Below are positions 8,604 through 14,094 of a stretch of DNA of 15,980 nucleotides, piece after piece. Origin of the DNA: Nitrososphaeraceae archaeon (lineage in GTDB: Archaea > Thermoproteota > Nitrososphaeria > Nitrososphaerales > Nitrososphaeraceae); assembly GCA_025937665.1 (NCBI GenBank), contig JAICQW010000021.1:1-15980 (forward strand). The letters are read 5' to 3'. The position numbers and the translations under genes are program-made. The stretch's first letter is position 1. The number at the start of each line of letters is the position of its first letter. Under the pieces are notes generated by a model. It worked only from the letters and a program-made list of their open reading frames with translations. It was not told where the DNA came from and ran no database searches.

Positions 8604-8713
8604 ATCACCCGATTTGCAGCACCTTCCTGAATGTCCCGTTATTGCAGCAGAACTGTAAATTAAATTCTGGTGGATTATCGGGGAATTCACCCCACTAGTG
8701 TAAAACGGGTGAT
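8604..8713. repeat. 110-bp element bounded by 12-bp inverted repeats (MITE-like or structured RNA)
   Basis: The left end is ATCACCCGATTT and the right end AAAACGGGTGAT, inverted repeats matching at 11 of 12 positions. Inside are further short complements: CAGAA/TTCTG, CACC/GGTG, and GGGG-N6-CCCC at about 8680-8693. The interior is richer in G and C than its flanks and has no open frame. No clear target-site duplication borders it. It sits between the terminator of the 89-aa gene and the promoter of the 49-aa gene. It may be a small non-autonomous transposon remnant or a non-coding RNA. Confidence 0.4.
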
Positions 8714-8714
8714 G

Positions 8715-8736
8715 AAAAAAAAGGGAGTATTACTCC
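8715..8736 (-). terminator. Hairpin plus T-run terminator of the 89-aa gene
   Basis: On the minus strand, GGAGT-AAT-ACTCC (8736 to 8724) is followed by C and eight T (to 8715), starting just past the stop at 8743. It looks like a bacterial-style intrinsic terminator; in archaea the T-run alone would suffice. Confidence 0.7.
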
Positions 8737-8742
8737 ACCCAT

Positions 8743-9012
8743 TCAGAGTATGTCAGTTTGATTGTCAGAACTCTCGAAAATTTTGGTAAGATTAGTCTTG
8801 TAGTCGTCCACCAACTGTTGTATGCTGTCAAGGTTAGGCGGTTCTTGCTCTGTTGCATTGGATACAGCATCTTCAAAATTATCTGTCAGTACTCTGAATT
8901 CTTCCCGCCAATTATCAATGAGGGCAGAGGCTTGTTGTTGTAAACTTGTACCTATAGAGCCCATCAATGCTATTCCCGTTAATAATGCCACAATTGTGTA
9001 GAGTGAATTCAT
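8743..9012 (-). CDS. Small exported or membrane-anchored helical protein, 89 aa
   Basis: ATG at 9012, stop TGA at 8743. Residues 1-18 are hydrophobic (M-N-S-L-Y-T-I-V-A-L-L-T-G-I-A-L) with almost no basic N-region, an export signal or anchor possibly cleaved near Q-A-S-A. The remaining ~55 residues are acidic, mostly helical by composition (D-N-W-R-E-E-F, L-V-D-D-Y-K-T-N-L-T-K-I-F), with sequons N-A-T, N-L-T and N-Q-T. No family is recognised. A strong terminator follows it, which supports a transcribed gene. The promoter is weak to the eye: TACATAGAAT at about 9031-9040 is the best candidate. Confidence 0.65.
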   Translation of the reverse strand: MNSLYTIVALLTGIALMGSIGTSLQQQASALIDNWREEFRVLTDNFEDAVSNATEQEPPNLDSIQQLVDDYKTNLTKIFESSDNQTDIL

Positions 9013-9387
9013 CGACTATCTTAAGTATGCATTCTATGTAAGTCTTCCAGTCAATTCTAAAAAAAGAGAATCATCGGAGTGTTTAAATCAATTTCAATTA
9101 TTTAGAGGATTGACTATCTTAACAGCGAGTCAAATACATGACTGGTGCTTTTCTTTCACCGGATAATCACCAATCAATCAATTAAGTTCAAAGGAATAAC
9201 AAGATTTTTCAATTTAGAGTTTATGTAATAAAATCACTTTCAAGCGTTTATCATAGTTGGTCGCCCGCTCGTTACCATAATTGTAATTTGAATTGTCTAA
9301 TTTCTAACTCGATATTAAGGTGATTGAATTTATCGTAACCCTGTGAATTCCAGGAACAAGAATTTAAGCAACTAGAGCAAAATCAGT
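9013..9387. other. Intergenic stretch between divergent small genes
   Basis: No gene or RNA seen. It carries the two divergent promoters, and an exact 11-bp direct repeat GACTATCTTAA at 9014-9024 and 9112-9122, the first copy touching the start codon of the 89-aa gene. Confidence 0.5.
9361..9368 (+). promoter_or_regulatory. TATA-like box of the 85-aa gene
   Basis: AATTTAAG is centred about 24 nt upstream of the ATG at 9388, spacing for a leaderless mRNA. Confidence 0.4.
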
Positions 9388-9645
9388 ATGTTGGTAAGAA
9401 TCCTATACCAGAAGCCGCATGATAATTCCGATTCCGACAATTTTTACATTAGTATCCCCAAAGATTGGAGTGGAGCAGGCGATGAAGAGGTTACCGTGAT
9501 CATAGACGATGTTTGTGTAGTTGTACCACAAACAATCGCTGGTGCCACAGGCGAATTAATCGTTTTAAGGCTGCTTGAAGCGATGATTAATGGAGACATT
9601 ATAGATGCGGGAGACGTGCAAAAGGCCGTCGAACACATATTATGA
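9388..9645 (+). CDS. Hypothetical small soluble protein, 85 aa
   Basis: ATG at 9388, stop TGA at 9643-9645. No signal or membrane helix. Residues 1-60 look like beta-strands (L-V-R-I-L-Y, N-F-Y-I-S-I-P-K-D-W, V-T-V-I-I-D-D-V-C-V-V-V-P), followed by a helix (E-L-I-V-L-R-L-L-E-A-M) and a final D-A-G-D-V-Q-K-A-V-E-H-I. The acidic, compact composition and normal codon use argue for a real gene, but I do not recognise the family. The frame on the other strand (9444-9686) is treated as its shadow because it has no promoter and unlikely composition. Confidence 0.6.
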   Translation: MLVRILYQKPHDNSDSDNFYISIPKDWSGAGDEEVTVIIDDVCVVVPQTIAGATGELIVLRLLEAMINGDIIDAGDVQKAVEHIL

Positions 9646-9767
9646 TAAAAGTAGGCTAGTTTGCTAGGATCAGGTCCCAGATTCATTCTAATTCTAAATG
9701 ACAGTTAACAGACACTAGTTCACAAGCAAGATTTACTCGTAAACTATGATGAACAGTGGATTGTAAT

Positions 9768-9774
9768 AAAAAAA
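9768..9774 (-). terminator. T-run after the TPR gene
   Basis: Seven T in a row on the minus strand, 4 bp beyond the stop codon at 9779, enough for archaeal RNA polymerase termination. Confidence 0.5.
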
Positions 9775-9778
9775 TTGA

Positions 9779-10342
9779 TCAGTTGATGGCCTGCCGAATA
9801 GTTTCTTTTACTTCCAAGATTCTCCCGTTATTTGGATCTAATTCCAAGACCCTGTCTATCCACGCAACAGCCTGTTGATGCTGACCTGCACCGAATAGCG
9901 AATCTGCCTTTCCGCCTATAGCATATTCATCATGTGGATCTATCGCAAGAACTCTGTCGTACATTATGATTGCCTCTGGATATTGTCCTAACTCCCTTAA
10001 TGCAGCACCTTTACTGATCAAAGCCATTAGGTTTGTTGGATCAATACTCAACGCTTTATCTAGCCAAGTTATGGCTTGTTCACCTTTACCTAGACTCACC
10101 AGGTCTGTCCCTTTTTGAACTAGTGCCGGAACATTGTTCTGATTTACTGCAAGAGCATTGTCGTACCAATTAATTTTAGAATTTAGAGATTCCAATACAG
10201 AAGCATGGACTGGAAGTACTTGGAGAGACGCCACAGAAACTAATATGGCTAAGGCGACCAATGCAGAAGCTAAAATGATTTGATTTTCATCCTTTGATTT
10301 TGAAATATCCAATTTTGATATCGTTACTCCTTTCAATATCAT
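9779..10342 (-). CDS. Membrane-anchored or secreted TPR-repeat protein
   Basis: 187 aa from the ATG at 10342. The cytoplasmic N-tail (about 1-19, Lys-rich) is followed by a hydrophobic helix at about 20-46 ending in V-H-A-S, a possible signal cleavage site. Residues about 50-185 form roughly four tetratricopeptide repeats, each with a x-x-W/Y-x-D-x-A/V-L-x-I/L-D/N-P-x-N/D pattern (W-L-D-K-A-L-S-I-D-P, M-Y-D-R-V-L-A-I-D-P, W-I-D-R-V-L-E-L-D-P). TPRs bind other proteins; the partner is unknown. The frame could run up to a TTG at 10402, but 10342 is chosen because it overlaps the stop of the upstream zinc-finger gene as TAATG, the classic sign of translational coupling. It is the second gene of a two-gene operon and ends in a T-run. 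Confidence 0.85.
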   Translation of the reverse strand: MILKGVTISKLDISKSKDENQIILASALVALAILVSVASLQVLPVHASVLESLNSKINWYDNALAVNQNNVPALVQKGTDLVSLGKGEQAITWLDKALSIDPTNLMALISKGAALRELGQYPEAIIMYDRVLAIDPHDEYAIGGKADSLFGAGQHQQAVAWIDRVLELDPNNGRILEVKETIRQAIN

Positions 10343-10506
10343 TACTCTCCAATCACTATATTCCCATAAACAGCGTTCAAATTGTGAAATATTCGGATAC
10401 AATCATAACTATCAAAGACATAGTTTTCTCCTTTAATTTCCATAGGTATCATGTTATTGATGGGGATTTCTTTTCTACACAAATCACAAAATCTACCACT
10501 TTTCAT
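10342..10506 (-). CDS. Small zinc-finger-like protein, 54 aa (C-x2-C ... C-x4-H)
   Basis: Complete short frame, ATG at 10506 to TAA at 10342. Cys7-x2-Cys10 (F-C-D-L-C-R-K-E-I) and Cys36-x4-His41 (D-S-Y-D-C-I-R-I-F-H) form a plausible Zn site in a treble-clef/TRASH-like layout; between them a hairpin reads I-K-G-E-N-Y-V-F. Such small metal-binding proteins are common in archaea, acting as metal sensors, DNA binders or protein adaptors; which applies here is unknown. The promoter AGTATAAG (read on plus, 10527-10534) sits about 25 nt upstream. Its stop overlaps the TPR gene start, so both should be made together. Motif, promoter and coupling together make a real gene likely. Confidence 0.75.
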   Translation of the reverse strand: MKSGRFCDLCRKEIPINNMIPMEIKGENYVFDSYDCIRIFHNLNAVYGNIVIGE

Positions 10507-10526
10507 AACTACACCTAGCCTTGAAT

Positions 10527-10534
10527 AGTATAAG
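10527..10534 (-). promoter_or_regulatory. TATA box of the zinc-finger/TPR operon
   Basis: The minus strand reads CTTATACT, centred about 25 nt upstream of the ATG at 10506, giving a leaderless mRNA. Confidence 0.6.
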
Positions 10535-10552
10535 AAAGGTAGCGTTACAAAC

Positions 10553-10564
10553 CACTATATAGTG
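10553..10564. promoter_or_regulatory. 12-bp perfect palindrome upstream of the zinc-finger/TPR operon
   Basis: CACTATATAGTG lies about 20 bp upstream of the TATA box. It could be a dimeric regulator site, or, because its centre is TATATA, a second TATA element. No second copy was noticed. Confidence 0.3.
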
Positions 10565-10914
10565 TTAGATTGTGTTACATTGCAATTTATCGTTCTTATT
10601 TTCACGGAGATCAAATTGATATGCCGATATGATGTGCGTTCATCACATTGGCAAACATCTTGAAAGATTCCCGCCATAGCGATCGAGGAATGCCAAAGAA
10701 CGAATCTTATAGAACATAGTATCTCCGGCTCTTTTATACTATGTCGTACAAGGCTAAATAACGCAACCAGAAACAGCTGATGGGTATTTGATTGTTTCTT
10801 GTTCATCATTCAATCATTCAACTCTTCCCATCAGTTGTTTATTTTACTTAAGAACTCGATAAAACCTTTACTTAATTTACCTTAGAAGTTATTTATGCTA
10901 CTTAGAACAATATT

Positions 10915-11115
10915 TTGTGGAAAGTGAGAAGCTATGACTCTTGTGGAGGAAAAGTCAAAATAACTGATTGGATTTCTTGACATTAGGTTTGTCCAAGATG
11001 TCACAACAGATTGGAAAACCCTCAAAATTTCACTGAGTGTGAGAATTATTTGTACCTTGATGTTACCTATATTGTAGACATAATCAAGACATCATCTCAA
11101 GCGAAATTGATTTGA
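10915..11115 (+). pseudogene. Possible decayed small zinc-ribbon gene
   Basis: One plus-strand frame reads, from a TTG at 10915, S-C-G-G-K-V-K-I-T-D-W-I-S, then two stops within three codons (TGA 10978-10980, TAG 10984-10986), then V-C-P-R-C-H-N-R-L-E-N-P and about 30 more codons to TGA at 11113-11115. Cys-Gly-Gly and Cys-x2-Cys could be two halves of a zinc ribbon. It may also be chance; the evidence is one motif in a short frame. Confidence 0.2.
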
Positions 11116-11154
11116 ATAAGATTCAAATTGAACTTTTTGAAAAATGCGAGCTGC

Positions 11155-11174
11155 AAAATATTAGTTAATATTTT
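11155..11174. repeat. Perfect 20-bp inverted repeat
   Basis: AAAATATTA-GT-TAATATTTT, 9-bp arms, about 34 bp beyond the stop of the 99-aa membrane protein gene. It may be a weak terminator hairpin or a binding site; it is AT-only and could be chance. Confidence 0.3.
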
Positions 11175-11207
11175 GATATACATACATGATGTTATATCTC
11201 AACCTAG

Positions 11208-11507
11208 TTAGACATTATTTTGCTTATTTGAAAATAGATTGAATATCTTCTTTATTATCAATAATTTATCAAATTCTTGGTCTTTAGCTATCCACAATAT
11301 TGTGGATACAGTATAGACTGGCAGGAAATCCCCAAGGAATGGAATAAATTCGGCAAGATTCATTACAACTGAAACTTTACTCTTAGTTATCAGATATAAT
11401 AAACTAGTAACAATGACATCAAATATGTCACCTATTATGGGGACTCCAAATATTGGAGCTGCCAAAAAATCAAGGATATCTGCTACAATCGATATCCCCA
11501 GTGCCAA
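11208..11507 (-). CDS. Small membrane protein with two similar hydrophobic halves, about 99 aa
   Basis: The frame ends with TAA at 11208. Two hydrophobic regions, about residues 5-40 and 47-73, each centre on a similar motif: V-P-I-I-G-D-I-F-D and I-P-F-L-G-D-F-L-P, suggesting an internal duplication forming paired membrane hairpins. The C-tail is basic (F-S-N-K-Q-N-N-V). I know of no function. The start is doubtful: the only usual codon is TTG at 11507, but the frame stays open another ~75 nt upstream, reading K-R-R-D-V-F-S-K-I-R-A-G just before it, a protein-like stretch with no ATG or GTG. A TATA-like CATAAAAAG (minus) at about 11537-11545 fits a start near 11507. Confidence 0.65.
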   Translation of the reverse strand: MALGISIVADILDFLAAPIFGVPIIGDIFDVIVTSLLYLITKSKVSVVMNLAEFIPFLGDFLPVYTVSTILWIAKDQEFDKLLIIKKIFNLFSNKQNNV

Positions 11508-11774
11508 TCCAGCACGAATTTTGAAAAAACGTCCCTTCTTTTTATGAATAGATTAGTTCCCTCTTGATAAAAATAGAATCAGCAAGTGATTTATGTCTTA
11601 TTACTCTACTATTTTCTATTCCTGCAGTATATGAGAAACCGTGATATTACGATATCAGTACATCTTAATATTCTGGAATTGGTATCGAATTTTTCTCCAA
11701 CAATTGATCGTAAAATTAATTAGTTGTTCTGACCTTGATCTCTAATATATGTAAAGATCCAGCTTAGGACAGTT

Positions 11775-12758
11775 TCATTTCGTTGTGCGAATTATCACTA
11801 TTTTGTCAGTCGCAGATTCTGCCCCAAGTATCTCTCCAGTACGCCCTAGCAATTGGCGTACCTTAGCATCAGGGCTGGGGAATGGAAACGATTGAAATTC
11901 TTCTAATGATGGGCTGAATCGTACAATGGCATTAGAACTAAAATCACTGATCCAAACTATATCTTTATCATCAACAAATATTGCATATGGTTGGGGGTTT
12001 TGACCTGGCAATTTCCATTCTTTCCATTTCTTGGTAACAGGGTCATACATACCCAGGCTGCCAGCGTTCCATTCGGTGATCCATAAACGACCTGTTGAAT
12101 CAGACCAGACGCGTCTTGCCCCTTGATCTACTGTTGGTGGGTTTAAGACAGTTGCGTTTCCAGTATCCAAATCTACTTGAGCAAGAAAGTTACCTGCTAA
12201 CGATACGAAATAAACTTGCCCGTCAGGTGTAGTGCAGATACCATATGGGCCCTGCCCCTTGGGAGCTTCGAAAACTTTCATTTTTCCAGTATTTGGATCT
12301 AAACTTCCATAAATACCTCCTTGACCAGTAAACCATAGAATACCATTGTGATCAAAGGTAGCAGTGTTTAGGTTTGCATTCCCAGTATTTTCAGGCAATC
12401 GAAACACCTTAACGTTCTCAGTAGTAGGATCAACTCTTACAATGGCATTGAGTCCGCCATCTGTAATCCAAGGAGCTCCGTCCGGACCTACAATAACTCC
12501 ATGGGGTGCGGAACCTTGCCCTAATCCAATATGATGTGACTTCCCAGAGATTGGATCTAGTATGCCCAATTCTCCCAATCGCTGTGCAGTGTACCAAACC
12601 GATCCATTCTTTGCAGGTGCTACGTCATGTGGATGGGAACCTGGCGGAACTGTAAATTCCTTTATAAAAGGAGTTGTATCGGACTGTCCAAACGCGACAC
12701 TATAAAAAATGGGAAAGACAAAGATTGATACTAGAAATAAGCACAATTGACTTGTCAT
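11775..12758 (-). CDS. Secreted Vgb-like (streptogramin lyase family) beta-propeller protein
   Basis: 327 aa, close to the usual ~300 of the family plus a signal peptide (residues 1-25, hydrophobic, ending S-V-A-F-G-Q). Seven-blade propeller signs recur: P-H-D-V-A-P-A-K-N-G-S-V-W-Y-T, P-H-G-V-I-V-G-P-D-G-A-P-W-I-T, G-P-Y-G-I-C-T-T-P-D-G-Q-V-Y-F, P-Y-A-I-F-V-D-D-K-D-I-V-W-I-S. Vgb of staphylococci linearises streptogramin B, but most archaeal and environmental members are uncharacterised and lyase activity should not be assumed; the catalytic His/Glu set could not be aligned by eye. The export signal places it outside the cell. It has a single-gene layout with a promoter at 12783-12793, next to the tRNA(CAU) gene. 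Confidence 0.8.
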   Translation of the reverse strand: MTSQLCLFLVSIFVFPIFYSVAFGQSDTTPFIKEFTVPPGSHPHDVAPAKNGSVWYTAQRLGELGILDPISGKSHHIGLGQGSAPHGVIVGPDGAPWITDGGLNAIVRVDPTTENVKVFRLPENTGNANLNTATFDHNGILWFTGQGGIYGSLDPNTGKMKVFEAPKGQGPYGICTTPDGQVYFVSLAGNFLAQVDLDTGNATVLNPPTVDQGARRVWSDSTGRLWITEWNAGSLGMYDPVTKKWKEWKLPGQNPQPYAIFVDDKDIVWISDFSSNAIVRFSPSLEEFQSFPFPSPDAKVRQLLGRTGEILGAESATDKIVIIRTTK

Positions 12759-12782
12759 TGATATGATATTACCATCGCCATC

Positions 12783-12793
12783 TTATTTTATTT
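12783..12793 (-). promoter_or_regulatory. TATA-like box of the Vgb-like gene
   Basis: An A/T-only stretch (minus AAAATAAAATA) is centred about 30 nt upstream of the ATG at 12758. Confidence 0.35.
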
Positions 12794-12832
12794 TTAACCC
12801 ATTTTTCTACGTCAGGATTGAGTTTTAATAAA

Positions 12833-12907
12833 TGGGCCCAAGGGGATTTGAACCCCCGGCCGACCGGTTATGAGCCGGTCGCTCTAACCAGGCTGAGCTA
12901 TGGGCCC
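12833..12907 (-). tRNA. tRNA with CAU anticodon, probably tRNA-Ile2
   Basis: A 75-nt cloverleaf on the minus strand. The acceptor GGGCCCA pairs with TGGGCCC with discriminator A; D-arm GCTC-N10-GAGC; anticodon arm ACCGG-CTCATAA-CCGGT; variable region CGGCC; T-arm GGGGG-TTCAAAT-CCCCT with one G-U pair. CCA is not encoded and there is no intron. CAU could be initiator Met, elongator Met or Ile2 (whose C34 is changed to agmatidine by TiaS). The G1-C72 pair excludes the usual archaeal initiator. The body resembles archaeal tRNA-Ile, favouring Ile2, but elongator Met is not excluded. A TATA box lies at 12931-12940. Confidence 0.92.
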
Positions 12908-12930
12908 GACAAACTTTTTCGATATTGAAA

Positions 12931-12940
12931 TATGTATAAA
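12931..12940 (-). promoter_or_regulatory. TATA box of the tRNA(CAU) gene
   Basis: Minus strand TTTATACATA, centred about 28 nt upstream of tRNA position 1. Confidence 0.6.
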
Positions 12941-13005
12941 GGTTTTGAATATGGTAAAGTATCTAAAATTGCCCAGGAATCTTCAAATATGAAGTAAATA
13001 TTGGG

Positions 13006-13662
13006 CTAGTTGAATGATTTTACATATTTTTCATAGACTGCATCCAATAGCAAATTTTGTGCGTCAAGAGATTTTACGGCTGATTCAACACAAGCCTCAT
13101 ATTTATGATCGGGAATTTCTCTGATCATATCCCTCCATACAGCCGCATGTCTGATATCTGCTTCCTGATGAATTTCAAAATAGTTTGTTGAATCGGAGCT
13201 TGATAAATTGTAAAACTTATTCAATCCTTGAATCTTTGTTTTGCTTATATTTGGCAAGTCCAGCTCATATGCATACATCGCACATACAGCCTCATCCAAT
13301 GAATGTTTAGTTAATTCCACGAGTGAAGATACGGCTTTCTTCGTATTTTCATCACAAACATGATTCAATAGATCTTTCTTTTTTACTCCTAAAGAAGTGG
13401 CAAAACTTATCCATGGCTCAATATGACTTTCTTCATCTTTTTGGCTCTCTTCTACTGTACTCCTTAGTTTGGATTCGCCCATTTTCAACACGATATTGTT
13501 AACCAATTCTGGAACCACTTTCACTAATTGAAAATATTCCATGGAATATCCTTGCAAATGATCAATGTTTAATTCACCGTTTGACCACATCTTATAGAAG
13601 GGATGCTTCAAAAGACTCCTTTTGTCGACTTCTTGATCTAACTTGTAAATCAGTTTGTTCAT
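13006..13662 (-). CDS. CADD-like diiron protein (TenA/PqqC/heme-oxygenase fold), candidate self-sacrificing p-aminobenzoate synthase
   Basis: 218 aa, cytoplasmic, one all-helical domain. From recall of the chlamydial CADD sequence these align without strain: H-P-F-Y23 (CADD Tyr27, the tyrosine consumed to make pABA), W-S-N-G-E-L, H80-I-E-P-W (His88), Y132-E133 (Tyr141, Glu142), K143 (Lys152, nitrogen donor) and H165-Q-E-A-D169-I-R-H172 (His174, Asp178, His181). Only the Glu81 ligand is uncertain: the aligned residue is Ser, with Glu71/72 next to it. CADD and the Nitrosomonas homologue make pABA from their own tyrosine with a dinuclear metal centre. Here the product could feed tetrahydromethanopterin-type cofactors; that is inference. 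Thiaminase II or PqqC are less likely given the ligand set. The start ATG has a TATA box at 13684-13693; the gene stands alone between two tRNAs. Confidence 0.85.
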   Translation of the reverse strand: MNKLIYKLDQEVDKRSLLKHPFYKMWSNGELNIDHLQGYSMEYFQLVKVVPELVNNIVLKMGESKLRSTVEESQKDEESHIEPWISFATSLGVKKKDLLNHVCDENTKKAVSSLVELTKHSLDEAVCAMYAYELDLPNISKTKIQGLNKFYNLSSSDSTNYFEIHQEADIRHAAVWRDMIREIPDHKYEACVESAVKSLDAQNLLLDAVYEKYVKSFN

Positions 13663-13683
13663 CAGTTACGATCATCACTCACC

Positions 13684-13693
13684 TATAATAAAA
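13684..13693 (-). promoter_or_regulatory. TATA box of the CADD-like gene
   Basis: Minus strand TTTTATTATA, centred about 26 nt upstream of the ATG at 13662; leaderless mRNA expected. Confidence 0.55.
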
Positions 13694-13811
13694 CCTTGTG
13701 CGATATAATTTTTCTCAATTAATCTTGTGCAGTCTAAATTAAGCTCAATGCTTTCAAACAAATGGAATACAGAAACTATAAACAAAAAAATTATGAATCT
13801 ATTGGCCGTAA

Positions 13812-13822
13812 AGTATTATATT
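13812..13822 (+). promoter_or_regulatory. TATA box of the tRNA-Glu gene
   Basis: The A/T-rich AGTATTATATT is centred about 29 nt upstream of the tRNA 5' end, the same geometry as the tRNA(CAU) promoter. Confidence 0.45.
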
Positions 13823-13845
13823 GTGATTTATTCTTCATCCTAGTG

Positions 13846-13951
13846 GCTCCGGTGGTGTAGTAATCGTACCATAGCAAAACGATTGCACAATCCGGTCAAG
13901 CATTGTGGCCTTTCAAGTCGCAGATCCCGGGTTCAAATCCCGGCCGGAGCA
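13846..13951 (+). tRNA. tRNA-Glu(UUC) interrupted by a 30-nt intron in the D-loop (intron 13861-13890)
   Basis: Exon 1 is 13846-13860 and exon 2 is 13891-13951; the spliced tRNA is 76 nt. Acceptor GCTCCGG/CCGGAGC with discriminator A; D-arm GTGT-(AG|TCCGGTCAA)-GCAT; anticodon arm GTGGC-CTTTCAA-GTCGC with UUC; T-arm CCGGG-TTCAAAT-CCCGG. The intron lies between positions 15 and 16. It shows a bulge-helix-bulge: exon GTGT pairs with intron GCAC, 3-nt bulge AGT (cut AG|T) on the 5' side and AAT (cut AA|T) on the 3' side, and an inner stem AATCGT/ACGATT. Both predicted cuts fall after the second bulge base, as archaeal splicing endonuclease requires. Most archaeal introns sit at 37/38, so this is a non-canonical position. 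CCA is not encoded. Confidence 0.93.
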
Positions 13952-14094
13952 TTATTAATTAATCTTAGAATAAGTAGCATTGTGAAAAATCCTGGGAGCT
14001 ACTAATTTGAAATGACAGAAGAGCTTCATCGAAGGAATTCTGTAAAAGAATTAAATATCAATGAATGAACACTAGTCTAGGCTAGATTCCTTTC

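Larger units (their letters stand above)
10507..11207. other. Long gene-poor stretch with possible gene remnants
   Basis: Contains the operon promoter (10527-10534), the palindrome (10553-10564), a possible decayed zinc-ribbon gene (about 10915-11115), and a 20-bp inverted repeat (11155-11174). A minus-strand frame 10555-10809 (84 codons) is open but its composition is unconvincing. No RNA gene is evident. Confidence 0.45.

Noticed and set aside
8708..8714. GTGATGA resembling a C box of a C/D box guide RNA
   Set aside because: No CTGA D box at a suitable distance on the plus strand, and the bases are part of the inverted-repeat end of the 110-bp element.
9444..9686. 80-codon minus-strand frame opposite the 85-aa gene
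   Set aside because: Thr/Ser/Pro-rich shadow with no promoter; the plus-strand protein has better composition and a spaced TATA-like box.
10666..10722. Plus-strand reading with D-S-R-H-S-D-R-G, recalling transposase cores
   Set aside because: The frame is broken by stops on both sides, too short, and shows no DDE arrangement or IS ends.
10555..10809. 84-codon open frame on the minus strand starting with two ATGs
   Set aside because: Composition (many Cys, His, Asn, Gln) is unlike neighbouring proteins, no motif is seen, and the nearest TATA-like element is poorly spaced. Left as possible but not called.
11642..11657. TGATAT-TACG-ATATCA inverted repeat in the gap before the Vgb-like gene end
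   Set aside because: Six-base AT-rich arms are expected by chance in such DNA, and there is no T-run or promoter context.
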